64,000 nucleotides of DNA from Parabacteroides sp. FAFU027 (GCF_022808675.1 NZ_JAKZKV010000006.1:248001-312000); one strand, 5' to 3'. Positions 34,646-44,039 are shown, counted from the stretch's first letter. The notes: generated from the sequence alone by a model not told the origin. Translations and numbers: made by a program.

Positions 34646-35992
34646 TTATTTAACCAGAGAATTGAGGTAAACCTCAAGGTTTGTATATTGTTTGTCAAGA
34701 CTTGATTTTGCTCCATCTGACGGATCTTTCGGATTGAGCTTATTTTTGATTTCCCAACTGTCTGGCATGCCGTCGTTGTCACTGTCAATAGGAGCTGCCG
34801 TGCTTTTCAGTTCCGGCCATCCGCCCACATCTTTTTGTGAATTGATATGTCCGTTAGTTCCGAAAGGAGCCTTGCCTGTACGCACTTCATCCACGACACG
34901 GGCATCTACCGGATCCCGGTGCAGATTCGCCCCCGCACTCTTCAGAACCGATTCGAAGGCTTGCTGAGCCGTTTCGGTTTTTATACCGGCATTATCCAGC
35001 GGTTTGGTAAACAGGATAGAGTCAAGGCTGACGGGTGATTGAGGTTTTATGCCTTTGTGGTTATCCTGATTGATGGCGTTATTCCCTTCCAGAATATTTC
35101 CCGAAACATAGAATTTTCCAAAGCCAGTTGCCTTACCACCGGTCTCATTCGAAGGATTGAAGAAGTACTTCTTACGGCTATCCGGAGTAGCGGGTCCGGG
35201 TTTGTAGTAGTTGTTGACTACATTGGCTACGTGAGTCTCACCACCATAAGTACTGTTTCCTCCCCAGTTGTAGATGACATTGTTGCGCAGGTCTGTAATG
35301 CCGGTGATTTGCGTAATGCCCGGGTGATCGAGTCGCGGATTGCGGCTATCGTGGTGTGCCAGCAGATTGTGGTGAAAAGTTGCATTCTTTCCACCCCAGA
35401 TACCGCCATAACCGTGCGCGCCTTTGTGATGGACACTCATCTTCAGGCTTTCGGAGAGGATGCTCCATTGTAGTGTAAAGTTTTCATTACCATAAAATGA
35501 GCCGCATTCATCTGTACTCCAGCTCATCGAGCAATGGTCGATGATGATATTTTTGTGAAAACGGCCTCCGAAAGCATCATCCTCTATGGCATTCAAATCA
35601 CCCATACGGAAGCGCAGGTAACGGACAATGACATTGTCAGCACTGATGGAAGTAGGTGCGCCAGCGATACAGATACCGTCACCCGGAGCCGATTGTCCGG
35701 CGATGGTCACATCTCCGCTGCTGATATTGAGTTTTGTTTTCAGGTAAATGGTACCCGATACCTTGAATAGAACCGTGTGCGGACCTTTTGTTTTTAGCGC
35801 CTGGCGAAGTGAGCCCGGGCCATCGTCGTCCAGATTGGTGACATAGACTGCCTTGCCGCCACGTCCGCCTGTGGTATATTTACCAAAGCCTTCCGCTCCG
35901 GGAAAAGCCGTAACCTTTTTCTGCGCAATCGCATTTCCTCCCAACAGGAGCGAAATACCCAATACTGCAGTTTTAATGGATTGTAGTTTCAT
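34646..35992 (-). CDS. Pectate lyase, polysaccharide lyase family 1-like
   Basis: A 448-residue secreted lyase. I start at 35992, where MKLQSIKTAVLGISLLLGG opens a signal peptide ending NAIAQ; the frame continues upstream without need. FPGAEGFGKYTTGGRGG is the usual start of Bacteroidota PL1-type lyases. The parallel-beta-helix core has IIDHCSMSWSTDE and ITDLRNNVIYNWGG. A C-terminal SDNDGMPDSWEIKNKLNP stretch looks like a thrombospondin-3-type calcium repeat. It follows a GH105 gene on the same strand, consistent with pectin breakdown. Confidence 0.88.
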   Translation of the reverse strand: MKLQSIKTAVLGISLLLGGNAIAQKKVTAFPGAEGFGKYTTGGRGGKAVYVTNLDDDGPGSLRQALKTKGPHTVLFKVSGTIYLKTKLNISSGDVTIAGQSAPGDGICIAGAPTSISADNVIVRYLRFRMGDLNAIEDDAFGGRFHKNIIIDHCSMSWSTDECGSFYGNENFTLQWSILSESLKMSVHHKGAHGYGGIWGGKNATFHHNLLAHHDSRNPRLDHPGITQITGITDLRNNVIYNWGGNSTYGGETHVANVVNNYYKPGPATPDSRKKYFFNPSNETGGKATGFGKFYVSGNILEGNNAINQDNHKGIKPQSPVSLDSILFTKPLDNAGIKTETAQQAFESVLKSAGANLHRDPVDARVVDEVRTGKAPFGTNGHINSQKDVGGWPELKSTAAPIDSDNDGMPDSWEIKNKLNPKDPSDGAKSSLDKQYTNLEVYLNSLVK

Positions 35993-36044
35993 TTCAGATG
36001 TGTTTATCGTTAGTAGAAGAAAGGTGAAGAGAAGAGAGGAAGAA

Positions 36045-36077
36045 AGCTTTTCCAAAGTTTAGAACTTTGGAAAAGCT
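36045..36077. repeat. Perfect 15-3-15 palindrome between the pectin genes
   Basis: AGCTTTTCCAAAGTT, spacer TAG, then the exact reverse complement. It lies in the short gap between the GH105 and pectate lyase genes. Such AACTTTGGAAAAG palindromes recur between genes in Bacteroidota. It could attenuate or process the two-gene transcript. Confidence 0.8.
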
Positions 36078-36114
36078 GAAGTTATTCAGATAATCCTGGG
36101 TATGAATAGTGAGA

Positions 36115-37323
36115 TTATTTCTTGTTTTTGTTGAGGCTTTCCACCTCAAGGCTGGCCATGATGAAGGGGCCCACACCTTTCGGGTCATTATCGCGAATCA
36201 ATTCGTGTACGTAGTAATCAAACGAACCGTCACGGTAAGGATTTCCACCTAATCCGGCTACACCGCAGCAACGGGTCAGTGAAACAATCCCGTTATCATC
36301 TACCTTGATGAAGTTCTTGATCAGTCCGTTGTAGGCTTTGAGTGCCACAGCGCGGTATTGAACGGGAAGATATCCTTTGCGCACGCCTTTCAACATGGCA
36401 TAGGCAAACATTGAGGTGCAGGTCGCTTCCTGGTAATTGCCTGCGCGGTCGGGCATATCAAGCACCTGGTACCAGGCTCCGGTGGTTTTATCCTGATATT
36501 TCAGTAATGATTTTGCACCGTTTTGCAGGATGACAATCATAGAGTCTCTGCCTGGTTGGTTCTTCGGAAGGAAGTCAAGTGCATCCACGATGGCCATCAT
36601 ATACCATCCCATCGCACGTCCCCATACGTGAGGCGCCTGTCCGGTTGTCTTGTCAGCCCAGGGCATTGCCTTGCTGGCATCCCACGCGTGGCGGAAGAGT
36701 CCGGTTTTAGGATCATAAGTATGTTTGGCAACGAGCAGGAACTGTTTCACCACATCAGCCTGTGCTTTGGGATGATTAAAGGTCTTGTTGTATTCAGCAT
36801 AGAAAGGTGCGCCCATGTAAAGCCCGTCCAGCCACATTTGGTTTGGATAAACTTTCTTGTGCCAGAATCCGCCTTGTGGGGTGCGCGGATGAGTTTTCAA
36901 CTGAGCGTACAACGAGTCTAGCGCATTCTTCAGGCGTTTATCGCCGGTGCGGGCATACATCCGGAAGAGGATTTTACCCGGATTGACCATATCGAGTGAA
37001 TAGTTGTTTTTATTGTATGTCAGGATTTTTCCGTCTTTATCAATGATGGTGTCGGTATAGGCTTTTACGTAGTTGTAAAGGCTTTTATCTCCGTATCGGT
37101 CATACACATCGAGGAATGCCTGACAACCCAATCCCTGGCAATAGTTCCACTTCAACTCTTTAGTGAAGTCGAGCATCCAGGCTTTGGGATTGCGGATAAT
37201 ATCCGACTTTGTCATACGGACAGACCAGGGCTGATATTTATCTACTTTCTGAGTTTGGGCAAATGCACCCACGACGAATAGTGCGGCAACAATTGTACAA
37301 AATAGTTTTGATGATTTTCTCAT
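36115..37323 (-). CDS. Glycoside hydrolase family 88/105 (unsaturated rhamnogalacturonyl hydrolase)
   Basis: A 402-residue secreted enzyme with a signal peptide (about 1-22, ending GAFAQ). The (alpha/alpha)6-barrel family is recognised by GGFWHKKVYPNQMWLDGLYM, where the Asp in WLDG is catalytic, and by GRAMGWYMMAIVDALDFLP. Family members remove the unsaturated sugar left by pectin or rhamnogalacturonan lyases. It is upstream of the pectate lyase on the same strand, so the pair forms a lyase-hydrolase pathway. No SusC/SusD genes are in the window. The short CCGVAGLGG loop near the C-terminus is also typical of GH105. Confidence 0.88.
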   Translation of the reverse strand: MRKSSKLFCTIVAALFVVGAFAQTQKVDKYQPWSVRMTKSDIIRNPKAWMLDFTKELKWNYCQGLGCQAFLDVYDRYGDKSLYNYVKAYTDTIIDKDGKILTYNKNNYSLDMVNPGKILFRMYARTGDKRLKNALDSLYAQLKTHPRTPQGGFWHKKVYPNQMWLDGLYMGAPFYAEYNKTFNHPKAQADVVKQFLLVAKHTYDPKTGLFRHAWDASKAMPWADKTTGQAPHVWGRAMGWYMMAIVDALDFLPKNQPGRDSMIVILQNGAKSLLKYQDKTTGAWYQVLDMPDRAGNYQEATCTSMFAYAMLKGVRKGYLPVQYRAVALKAYNGLIKNFIKVDDNGIVSLTRCCGVAGLGGNPYRDGSFDYYVHELIRDNDPKGVGPFIMASLEVESLNKNKK

Positions 37324-37355
37324 AGGTTATAAAGGGATTCAATATTTCTATGATG

Positions 37356-37363
37356 CAAAAATA
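37356..37363 (-). promoter_or_regulatory. -7 element TATTTTTG for the GH105 gene
   Basis: Minus-strand match to TAnnTTTG about 33 bp ahead of the start codon; no good -33 partner. Confidence 0.45.
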
Positions 37364-37544
37364 ATATCGACAACCCATGAACTTGTGGAATATTTGGTAG
37401 AAAATGAGCAATATTTAGCGGGGAATGGTTGTCGCTCATCTGCGAACACCTGTCTCGAAGTAACTTACGGAAGGAGAGGTTGGAGAGCGGTGCGCTTAAG
37501 TGGCGTCAGGTTATAGCATTTGTGATTTGCAAATTATTGAATAC

Positions 37545-37582
37545 GAAAACGGCTTCGGGTTTCTACCTGAAGCCGCTTTTTT
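37545..37582. terminator. Terminator, possibly bidirectional
   Basis: CGGCTTCGGGT and ACCTGAAGCCG form a stem around TTCT, followed by T on the plus strand and on the minus strand after AAAACGG. It could end the small minus-strand gene at 37665. The remaining stretch 37364-37544 shows no gene. Confidence 0.75.
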
Positions 37583-37664
37583 AGCTACTAACACCAGCCG
37601 CGAAAAATTGCGGGCAGTACGCCCCGGGGCTAGTATGTTAAAGGTGAACGGGATAAATACCCAT

Positions 37665-37907
37665 TTATCTTGGTCGGTAGGCCAAAGTACAGACAATAGT
37701 GTCTCCAACTTTCGCCTTTTGATATTGCTCTTTGGGGATAGACGCAATGTGCTTCCCGTCTTCGGTGTAATAGACGATTTTATACTCCATTTTTGAGAAT
37801 AAACTTTGTTTCCCTCTTTTCTTTTCAAGAATTCTGTTAACAACCGGTTTGCCGGGATAGGCTTGTAACGCTGTCATGTAAAGCGCAAATAATAAAATAC
37901 CTCTCAT
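37665..37907 (-). CDS. Small hypothetical exported protein
   Basis: An 80-residue product with a short signal-like N-terminus (MRGILLFALYMTALQAYPGK). The mature part is basic then contains YKIVYYTEDGKHIASIPK and AKVGDTIVC, resembling small secreted Bacteroidales proteins, though no family is recognised. Support for it being real comes from context: a TACCTTTG -7 element lies at 38010-38017 upstream, and a terminator hairpin lies about 80 bp downstream. A longer overlapping frame at 37511-37843 is judged a shadow. Confidence 0.5.
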   Translation of the reverse strand: MRGILLFALYMTALQAYPGKPVVNRILEKKRGKQSLFSKMEYKIVYYTEDGKHIASIPKEQYQKAKVGDTIVCTLAYRPR

Positions 37908-38202
37908 CTCTATTTTGAAAATAATAAAATACCGCCCAATAGTATGTCTGCCTATTAAAAGGCAGGGTTTAGGTTATCGTGTTTTTTGTTTGTGTATCCA
38001 ATTGCTTCGCAAAGGTATGTAATAAATTTGTAGCAATATATTTGTTTGGTGGTTAATTAATGTCAAGATACAGGCGGGTGGAAGTACTGAAGCCGTTCTC
38101 AAGAGTATGCTACATGCAGTTTTGAGAGGAGTAGCTTCATAGAAGCGGGATTTACCTCAAAAATATACAGATATCGCCAATTATCACATCCGGATATATA
38201 TG
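37908..38202. other. Gene-free stretch with one promoter element
   Basis: About 300 bp without a supported gene. Minus-strand TACCTTTG at 38010-38017 fits the -7 consensus for the small gene at 37907. The rest, including AGGCGGGTGGAAGTACTGAAG near 38070, shows no recognised RNA or repeat. Confidence 0.5.
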
Positions 38203-38242
38203 AAAAACGACCAACTGCCCTCTCGGCAATTGGTCGCTTTTT
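38203..38242 (-). terminator. Terminator after der
   Basis: Minus-strand GCGACCAATTGCC pairs with GGCAGTTGGTCG around GAGAGG and is followed by TTTTTC. Confidence 0.85.
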
Positions 38243-38258
38243 ATATAGTAAATATCGT

Positions 38259-39572
38259 TTACTTTTCGCGGATAAAGATATTAATCGGAGTTCCGGTAAA
38301 GTTCCAGTACTGGCGAATCTTGTTTTCGAGGAAACGGCGGTACGGCTCTTTCACCCATTGCGGCAGGTTGGCAAAGAATACGAAACTTGGCACATAAGTG
38401 TTTGGCAACTGCGTTACGTATTTAATCTTCACATATTTGCCTTTGTGAGCCGGTGGTGGGTAGTTCTCGATGATCGGGAGCAACACCTCATTCAGCTCGC
38501 TGGTCTTCACTTTATTGTGACGGGTCTGATAAACTTCTACGGCTGTTTCCAGTACCTTGAAGATACGTTGTTTGGTTGTTGCAGAGGTAAAGATGATCGG
38601 GAAGTCAACAAACGGAGCCAGACGTTCGCGGATCGCGTTCTCGAAAGTCTTGATCGCCTGCTGTGATTTGTCTTCTACCAGGTCCCATTTGTTGATACAA
38701 ACCACCAGACCCTTTTTGTTTTTCTGAATCAGGGAGAAGATGTTCATATCCTGTCCTTCGATACCGCGGGTTGCGTCGATCATCAGGACACATACGTCTG
38801 AGTTTTCGATGGCGCGGATAGAGCGGATTACCGAGTAATATTCGAGGTCCTCAGTTACTTTACCTTTTTTGCGGATACCTGCTGTATCCACGAGATAGAA
38901 GTCGAATCCGTATTTAGAATAACGGGTATAAATAGAGTCGCGGGTAGTACCGGCAATGTCGGTTACGATGTTGCGGTCTTCATCCATGAAAGCATTCACG
39001 ATAGAAGATTTACCTGCGTTCGGACGGCCTACGATTGCAAAACGGGGCAATACCTCCATCGGCTCTTCTTCCGGTTTCTTGGTGAATTTCGAAATCACCA
39101 AATCCAGAAAGTCTCCGGTTCCCAATCCGTTGATAGCCGAAAGAATAATCGGATCACCCAGCCCAAGTCCGTAGAACTCGGCAGCCTGGTATTGCAATTC
39201 GTGGATATCCACTTTATTGGCAACCAGAATCACCGGTTTATCAGTACGGCGAAGGATCTTAGCCACATGCTCATCGAGATCGGTAATACCGCTGATTACA
39301 TCAACTACGAAAAGAATCACGTCGGCCTCTTCCATAGCGATGCCCACCTGTTTGTTGATCTCCTCTTCGAATACGTCATCCGAGTTAACCACCCAACCGC
39401 CGGTGTCAATGATTGAAAATTCCTGACCACCCCATTCAACCTTACCGTATTGGCGGTCGCGGGTAGTTCCGGCTTGTTCATTTACGATGGCCTGGCGACT
39501 CTCTGTCAGGCGGTTAAACAGCGTCGATTTTCCCACGTTGGGGCGTCCAACAATTGCAGCTATATTTCCCAT
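38259..39572 (-). CDS. der: Ribosome assembly GTPase Der (EngA)
   Basis: A 437-residue double GTPase needed for large-subunit maturation. Two G domains are in tandem: the first starts [18 protein letters not shown] with DTGGW and NKVD; the second starts [18 protein letters not shown] with [10 protein letters not shown] and NKWDLV. The C-terminal KH-like domain contains [20 protein letters not shown] -7 element (TATCTTTG) lies at 39645-39652. In related genomes der follows era; here mntH lies between them. Confidence 0.96.
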   Translation of the reverse strand: MGNIAAIVGRPNVGKSTLFNRLTESRQAIVNEQAGTTRDRQYGKVEWGGQEFSIIDTGGWVVNSDDVFEEEINKQVGIAMEEADVILFVVDVISGITDLDEHVAKILRRTDKPVILVANKVDIHELQYQAAEFYGLGLGDPIILSAINGLGTGDFLDLVISKFTKKPEEEPMEVLPRFAIVGRPNAGKSSIVNAFMDEDRNIVTDIAGTTRDSIYTRYSKYGFDFYLVDTAGIRKKGKVTEDLEYYSVIRSIRAIENSDVCVLMIDATRGIEGQDMNIFSLIQKNKKGLVVCINKWDLVEDKSQQAIKTFENAIRERLAPFVDFPIIFTSATTKQRIFKVLETAVEVYQTRHNKVKTSELNEVLLPIIENYPPPAHKGKYVKIKYVTQLPNTYVPSFVFFANLPQWVKEPYRRFLENKIRQYWNFTGTPINIFIREK

Positions 39573-39644
39573 GTAGCAAATAATTTCCTTATGAATGAAT
39601 CAAAATGCAGGCTAAAAAATCCTCAGACGGGATTTTTCAGCCCG

Positions 39645-39652
39645 CAAAGATA
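39645..39652 (-). promoter_or_regulatory. -7 element TATCTTTG for der
   Basis: Minus-strand match to TAnnTTTG about 73 bp ahead of the start; a TTTT sits 20 bp further up as a weak -33. Confidence 0.55.
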
Positions 39653-39729
39653 CGACTTTACTTTGGATAAATAAAACTAAATCAAAAGCTTACGGACTTA
39701 ATCCATCATAAAAGAGCATGCTGTTTCGG

Positions 39730-40986
39730 TCAATTAAACAGCGTAATTAACAATCTAATGTTCAAATAGGTAACGATGGCTGCGATGGTCAGGAGTACAA
39801 ACTTCAGATATGTGCCGTTGGCGTATTGTCCCATCACCTTCTTCGACGAGGTCAGGTAGATTTGCAGGAAAATGGTAAACGGAAGTTGGATACTGAGCGC
39901 CATTTGCGAGTATATCAGACCTTTAAACGGATCACCGATGAAGAATATAATAAGCAATGCCGTAAACAATGAAATATAAACCCCCATCCGGCTGTGGTTA
40001 TCTTTCAGGTCAATAGGTTCCCCGTACAATCCGGCAAAGATAGAGCCGCCCGCCATGGCTGAAGTAATCGTGGATGATATCCCCGATAAAAGCAAGGCCA
40101 GGGCAAAAATCACCGCCGCCGCATTCCCCAACAACGGGACAAGCATATCCCGGGCCTGCTGAAGTTCAGAGGCATGCACATGATTCTTGAAAAATACCGC
40201 CGCTGCCATGATAATCATCGAGCTATTGATCGCCCATCCCACAATCATCGAAAGCAAGGTGTCGTAAAATTCATACTTCAGTTGTTTGCGAATGACAGCG
40301 TCATCTTCCAGATTCCAATGGCGGCTCTGGATAATTTCGGAGTGCAGGAAAAGGTTGTGCGGCATGACCACAGCGCCCAATACGCTCATCACAATCACCA
40401 TGGCTCCATCTGGAATTTCCGGTTTTACCCATCCAATGGCCGCTTCGTGCCAACTGATATCTGCAATGGCAAGCTCATAAATAAAAGACAAGCCGATGAG
40501 AGAAACGAATCCGACAATCCAGCGTTCCAGTTTCCGGTAGCTATTTGATAATACAATAGCCAGAATGGTAACCACAACGATTACCGCTCCGATTTTTATG
40601 GGAATATGAAACAGCATCTTCAATGCGATGGCTCCCCCAAGTATTTCCGCGAGAGAGGTGGATATGGAGGCAAGAATAGCGGAACCGATTATCGGGCGGG
40701 AGACCACCCGGGGCAGATATTTATTGGCCGCTTCACTCAGGCAGAGACCGGTCGCTATCCCTAAGTGCGCCACGTTGTGCTGGAGCACGATGAGCATGAT
40801 GGTGGACAATGTCACCATCCAGAGTAAAGTATATCCGTATTCCGCTCCGGCGGCCAGATTCGATGCCCAGTTACCCGGATCGATAAATCCGACGGTTACC
40901 AGCAATCCCGGCCCGATGTATTTGAAGACCTCAAAGCTGATGGGCTTATGGTCTTTGCGTTTTAAGTCTTTGAAAAATCCTAGCAT
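39730..40986 (-). CDS. mntH: Nramp-family Mn2+/Fe2+ : H+ symporter
   Basis: A 418-residue polytopic transporter with about 11 membrane segments. The metal site is canonical: DPGN at residues 36-39 in helix 1 (GFIDPGNWASN) and MPH in helix 6 (GAVVMPHNLFLHS), with the Met that selects transition metals over Mg2+ and Ca2+. This contrasts with the second Nramp gene at 56.1 kb, which has lost both the Asn and the Met. It stands between era and der on the same strand and is probably an insertion in that housekeeping run. Confidence 0.92.
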   Translation of the reverse strand: MLGFFKDLKRKDHKPISFEVFKYIGPGLLVTVGFIDPGNWASNLAAGAEYGYTLLWMVTLSTIMLIVLQHNVAHLGIATGLCLSEAANKYLPRVVSRPIIGSAILASISTSLAEILGGAIALKMLFHIPIKIGAVIVVVTILAIVLSNSYRKLERWIVGFVSLIGLSFIYELAIADISWHEAAIGWVKPEIPDGAMVIVMSVLGAVVMPHNLFLHSEIIQSRHWNLEDDAVIRKQLKYEFYDTLLSMIVGWAINSSMIIMAAAVFFKNHVHASELQQARDMLVPLLGNAAAVIFALALLLSGISSTITSAMAGGSIFAGLYGEPIDLKDNHSRMGVYISLFTALLIIFFIGDPFKGLIYSQMALSIQLPFTIFLQIYLTSSKKVMGQYANGTYLKFVLLTIAAIVTYLNIRLLITLFN

Positions 40987-41101
40987 AGAAATATCCTATT
41001 GATGTAGTATCTGTTCATTTTATCGCTAATGTAACAATAGGAGTTGAATGTTTGTTGCCCCGGAAGTATAGAAAGACTGATTTGTGTTGAATTTGTAGAA
41101 T

Positions 41102-41135
41102 AAAAAAACCGCAAAGCGGCTGGCTTTACGGTTTT
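41102..41135 (-). terminator. Terminator after era
   Basis: Minus-strand AAAACCGTAAAGC pairs with GCTTTGCGGTTTT around CAGCC, followed by a T run. Confidence 0.85.
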
Positions 41136-41155
41136 GAAGGATATTTCGGGGATAA

Positions 41156-42037
41156 TTATTTCAGGTCATAACCAAAGTTGCGCAGTGCGCGATCCTTGTT
41201 TCTCCAGTCTTTCTCGACTTTAACATAGAGCTCGAGGAATACTTTCTTGCCAAAGAAGGCTTCGATATCCTTACGGGCTTCCATTCCCACACCTTTAAGT
41301 GATTTCCCACCTTTACCGATGATAATCCCTTTCTGGCTGTCGCGTTCCACGTTAATGACAGCACCAATGCGGATCAATTTGTCATCTTCCTTGAATTGCT
41401 CAACTACGACTTCTACCGCGTAAGGAATTTCCTCTTTGTAGTAAAGAAGAATCTTCTCACGGATAATCTCGGTAACGAAGAAACGGGCCGGCTTGTCGGT
41501 CATCGCATCTTTATCGAAGAAGGGAGGAGACTCAGGCAGCAACTCCTGAATACGTTTCAATAGGTATGCCGTATTGAATTTCTCTTTGGCAGAGATTGGT
41601 ATGATTTCCGCTTTCGGGAATAGGGATCTCAGTTGCTCTACCTGCTGCTCCAGTTTTTCCTGGGTAGTTAGGTCGATTTTGTTGATGAGCAAAAGTACAG
41701 GAACTTCCACTCCATTTACCTTTTTCAGGAACGATTCGTTTTTAGTCACTTTCTCCACCGTGTCGGTGACGTAAAGCAATACGTCAGCGTCCACCAGTGC
41801 CGAAGTGGAAAAGTTCAGCATCGATTCCTGAAGCTTGTAGTTGGGTTCTAATACTCCCGGGGTATCGGAATAAACGATTTGCATCTCTTCGGTATTGACA
41901 ATACCCATGATGCGGTGACGCGTTGTTTGCGCCTTTGAGGTGATAATAGAGATGCGTTCGCCGACAAGGGCGTTCATCAGTGTGGACTTGCCCACATTGG
42001 GGTTTCCTACGATATTTACAAAACCTGCTTTGTGCAT
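41156..42037 (-). CDS. era: Ribosome assembly GTPase Era
   Basis: A 293-residue GTPase that binds 16S rRNA during small-subunit maturation. I start at 42037 (MHKAGFVNIVG), the normal Era opening; an upstream ATG at 42100 would add 21 residues overlapping the promoter. Motifs: P-loop [23 protein letters not shown]. The C-terminal KH domain has SQKGIIIGKGGKSLKGVG, the RNA-binding loop. It follows fabH behind a terminator and has its own -7 element. Confidence 0.95.
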   Translation of the reverse strand: MHKAGFVNIVGNPNVGKSTLMNALVGERISIITSKAQTTRHRIMGIVNTEEMQIVYSDTPGVLEPNYKLQESMLNFSTSALVDADVLLYVTDTVEKVTKNESFLKKVNGVEVPVLLLINKIDLTTQEKLEQQVEQLRSLFPKAEIIPISAKEKFNTAYLLKRIQELLPESPPFFDKDAMTDKPARFFVTEIIREKILLYYKEEIPYAVEVVVEQFKEDDKLIRIGAVINVERDSQKGIIIGKGGKSLKGVGMEARKDIEAFFGKKVFLELYVKVEKDWRNKDRALRNFGYDLK

Positions 42038-42078
42038 AAGTTGTTGATTACAGGATGTTAAGTGTTCGATTTGGGATA

Positions 42079-42086
42079 CAAAGATA
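42079..42086 (-). promoter_or_regulatory. -7 element TATCTTTG for era
   Basis: Minus-strand consensus match about 42 bp ahead of the era start, downstream of the fabH terminator. Confidence 0.55.
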
Positions 42087-42099
42087 CGTATCAAAAGCA

Positions 42100-42130
42100 A
42101 AAAAACGCACCTTTATAAAGATGCGTTTTT
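42100..42130 (-). terminator. Terminator after fabH
   Basis: AAAACGCATCTTTAT and ATAAAGGTGCGTTTT form a near-perfect stem followed by T residues on the minus strand. Confidence 0.85.
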
Positions 42131-42154
42131 GAGTATATGGATTGGTATTTAATC

Positions 42155-43153
42155 TTATTTACCGTCGTATCCCCATTTGAGGTAGACTGCACCCCAGGTA
42201 AATCCGGCTCCGAATGCTGAGAGGATGATGTTGTCACCTTTTTTCAGTTGTGGTTCCCATTCTGACAAGCAGAGAGGAAGAGTCGCAGCGCTGGTATTTC
42301 CATATTTCTGGATGTTTATCATTACCTTGTCTTTTGACAATCCCATGCGGTTGGCAGCCGCATCGATGATACGGAGGTTAGCCTGGTGAGGTACGAACCA
42401 TGCGATATCTTCGTGAGTCAGGTTGTTTTTCTCCATGATTTCGGCAGAAACATCTGACATATTCGATACGGCATGTTTGAATACGACCTGACCTTCCTGG
42501 TAAACAGTGTGCATGTGCTGGTCAACGGTTTCGTGGTCAGCAGGACGAACCGATCCACCCGCTTTCATTTGCAGGTTAGAATATCCGATACCGTCAGTTT
42601 TGAGGATTGCATCCATTACACCGATTTTCTCTTCAGTCGGTTCTAACAATACAGCCGCAGAAGCATCTCCGAAAAGCGGACAGGTAGTACGGTCGGTATA
42701 GTTAGTAATGGATGACATTTTTTCAGCCGCCACCACAATGATTTTTTTATATTTTCCGGACTTAATAAATGCCGTTGCAGTCTCCAGTGCAAACAGGAAG
42801 CCAGAACAAGCTGCTGATAAGTCGTATGCAAATGCGTTTTTGATGCCGTTTTGCTCACCGATAATCGATGCTGTTGAAGGGAAAATATGGTCAGGGGTAG
42901 AAGTTGCACAAATGATAAGTTCTACTTCTTCGGGTTTGGTAGCGGTTTTTTCGAGCAGTTGTTTTACTGCGCGGGCACCCATGTAAGATGAGCCGGCACC
43001 TTCTTCTTTGAGGATTCTGCGCTCTTTGATACCGATGCGGGTCATGATCCACTCATCAGTGGTATCTACCATTTTGGCAAGTTCTTCGTTATCAAGAATG
43101 TAATCAGGTACGTATGAGCCGACACCTGTGATTACAGCATTAAGTTCTTTCAT
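42155..43153 (-). CDS. fabH: 3-oxoacyl-ACP synthase III
   Basis: A 332-residue condensing enzyme that starts fatty-acid synthesis from acyl-CoA and malonyl-ACP. The triad is complete: Cys116 in [10 protein letters not shown], His in [10 protein letters not shown] and Asn in [12 protein letters not shown]. The 332-residue length is normal. It lies in the usual order DUF177, rpmF, fabH, era. A hairpin with a T run separates it from rpmF, so expression may be attenuated relative to the ribosomal gene. Confidence 0.95.
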   Translation of the reverse strand: MKELNAVITGVGSYVPDYILDNEELAKMVDTTDEWIMTRIGIKERRILKEEGAGSSYMGARAVKQLLEKTATKPEEVELIICATSTPDHIFPSTASIIGEQNGIKNAFAYDLSAACSGFLFALETATAFIKSGKYKKIIVVAAEKMSSITNYTDRTTCPLFGDASAAVLLEPTEEKIGVMDAILKTDGIGYSNLQMKAGGSVRPADHETVDQHMHTVYQEGQVVFKHAVSNMSDVSAEIMEKNNLTHEDIAWFVPHQANLRIIDAAANRMGLSKDKVMINIQKYGNTSAATLPLCLSEWEPQLKKGDNIILSAFGAGFTWGAVYLKWGYDGK

Positions 43154-43171
43154 TGTATCAGAGGAAATAGC

Positions 43172-43212
43172 ATTAAAAAAAATGCCCTAAAAAATAGTCT
43201 CTTTTAGGGCTA
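43172..43212 (-). terminator. Hairpin with T run between rpmF and fabH
   Basis: Minus-strand GCCCTAAAAGAG and a TTTTTTAGGGC partner form a stem followed by eight T residues, just ahead of fabH. It may be a partial terminator because no other fabH promoter is clear. Confidence 0.7.
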
Positions 43213-43243
43213 TAATTTGATTAAGCTCAAATCTTTTTTGTGA

Positions 43244-43429
43244 TTATACAGCAGCTTCTTTTTCGATAGCTAATTTTCCTCTGTAGTATCCACATTCACC
43301 ACATACTGTGTGGTATAGGTGCCATGCGCCACAGTTAGGACATACTGCCATTGTAGGAGCGATAGCTTTGTCGTGCGTTCTTCTTTTCGCTGTTCTTGTT
43401 TTCGATTGTTTTCTCTTAGGATGTGCCAT
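43244..43429 (-). CDS. rpmF: 50S ribosomal protein L32
   Basis: A 61-residue basic ribosomal protein of the large subunit. AHPKRKQSKTRTAKRRTHDK is the standard N-terminus. Four Cys in CPNCGAWHLYHTVCGECGY form a zinc ribbon, so this is the zinc-binding (C+) form. It follows the DUF177 gene by 14 bp, as in most bacteria. Confidence 0.97.
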   Translation of the reverse strand: MAHPKRKQSKTRTAKRRTHDKAIAPTMAVCPNCGAWHLYHTVCGECGYYRGKLAIEKEAAV

Positions 43430-43443
43430 TTTAATAAAACGTT

Positions 43444-44016
43444 TTAATTATTATCCGTAAATTTCTTGAGTTCGTCCCATCGCGGGTCGGTTTCTATTGT
43501 ATTGTCTTCGGTTTCAATCTCTTCAGTTTCGTATTCGACGCTATCTTCGTCATCTTCACTACTTCTGGTAGAGTGTTTCTTCAATTTTGAAGACATAGTT
43601 TTGTTGCATTTTCCCGGAGCATGTACATGCTTCATCGGGATTGCAAGCGCGATGAATTCGTACAAAAACCAGGCAACATTGATTTCTCCCTCATCTTCGG
43701 GGATGACAATCAGGTTGTCGCTTTCTTCGGAATACTCTTTGCCCAATTTGACAAACAGCTTCTCTTCCGTTTCAATGGGGATCTCCACATCATCAAGACA
43801 TCGGTCACAGGGAACGAAAGCCACACCGTTAATCTCGAATTTGAATTCATGCTGGTATGCCGATTTCTTCACCGTCAGCTCGACATTGACTTTGCCTTTC
43901 TGCACCTCATTGCCATCGATGTTCTTAAAGAACTCGTTGTCCAGGTGAAATTCGAATGTTCGAACATCTGCCTGGTTGCCCTTGAGCGATATGTTGTATG
44001 CGTTAAACTTTCCCAA
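43444..44016 (-). CDS. DUF177/YceD protein
   Basis: A 190-residue cytoplasmic protein of the YceD (DUF177) family, always found next to rpmF and linked to large-subunit rRNA accumulation in other species. Family features: FVPCDRCLDDVEIPIE with the paired Cys, and EGEINVAWFLYEFIALAIP. The C-terminus is acidic (SSEDDEDSVEYETEEIE). It is first in the DUF177-rpmF-fabH run and has a -7 element upstream. Confidence 0.9.
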   Translation of the reverse strand: MGKFNAYNISLKGNQADVRTFEFHLDNEFFKNIDGNEVQKGKVNVELTVKKSAYQHEFKFEINGVAFVPCDRCLDDVEIPIETEEKLFVKLGKEYSEESDNLIVIPEDEGEINVAWFLYEFIALAIPMKHVHAPGKCNKTMSSKLKKHSTRSSEDDEDSVEYETEEIETEDNTIETDPRWDELKKFTDNN

Positions 44017-44039
44017 AGCTTCTACTGGTAAAACTGCGC

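Noticed and set aside
37511-37843. A 110-residue minus-strand frame overlapping the small exported protein.
   Set aside because: It runs through the terminator hairpin, lacks a signal or domain, and competes with a better-supported frame.
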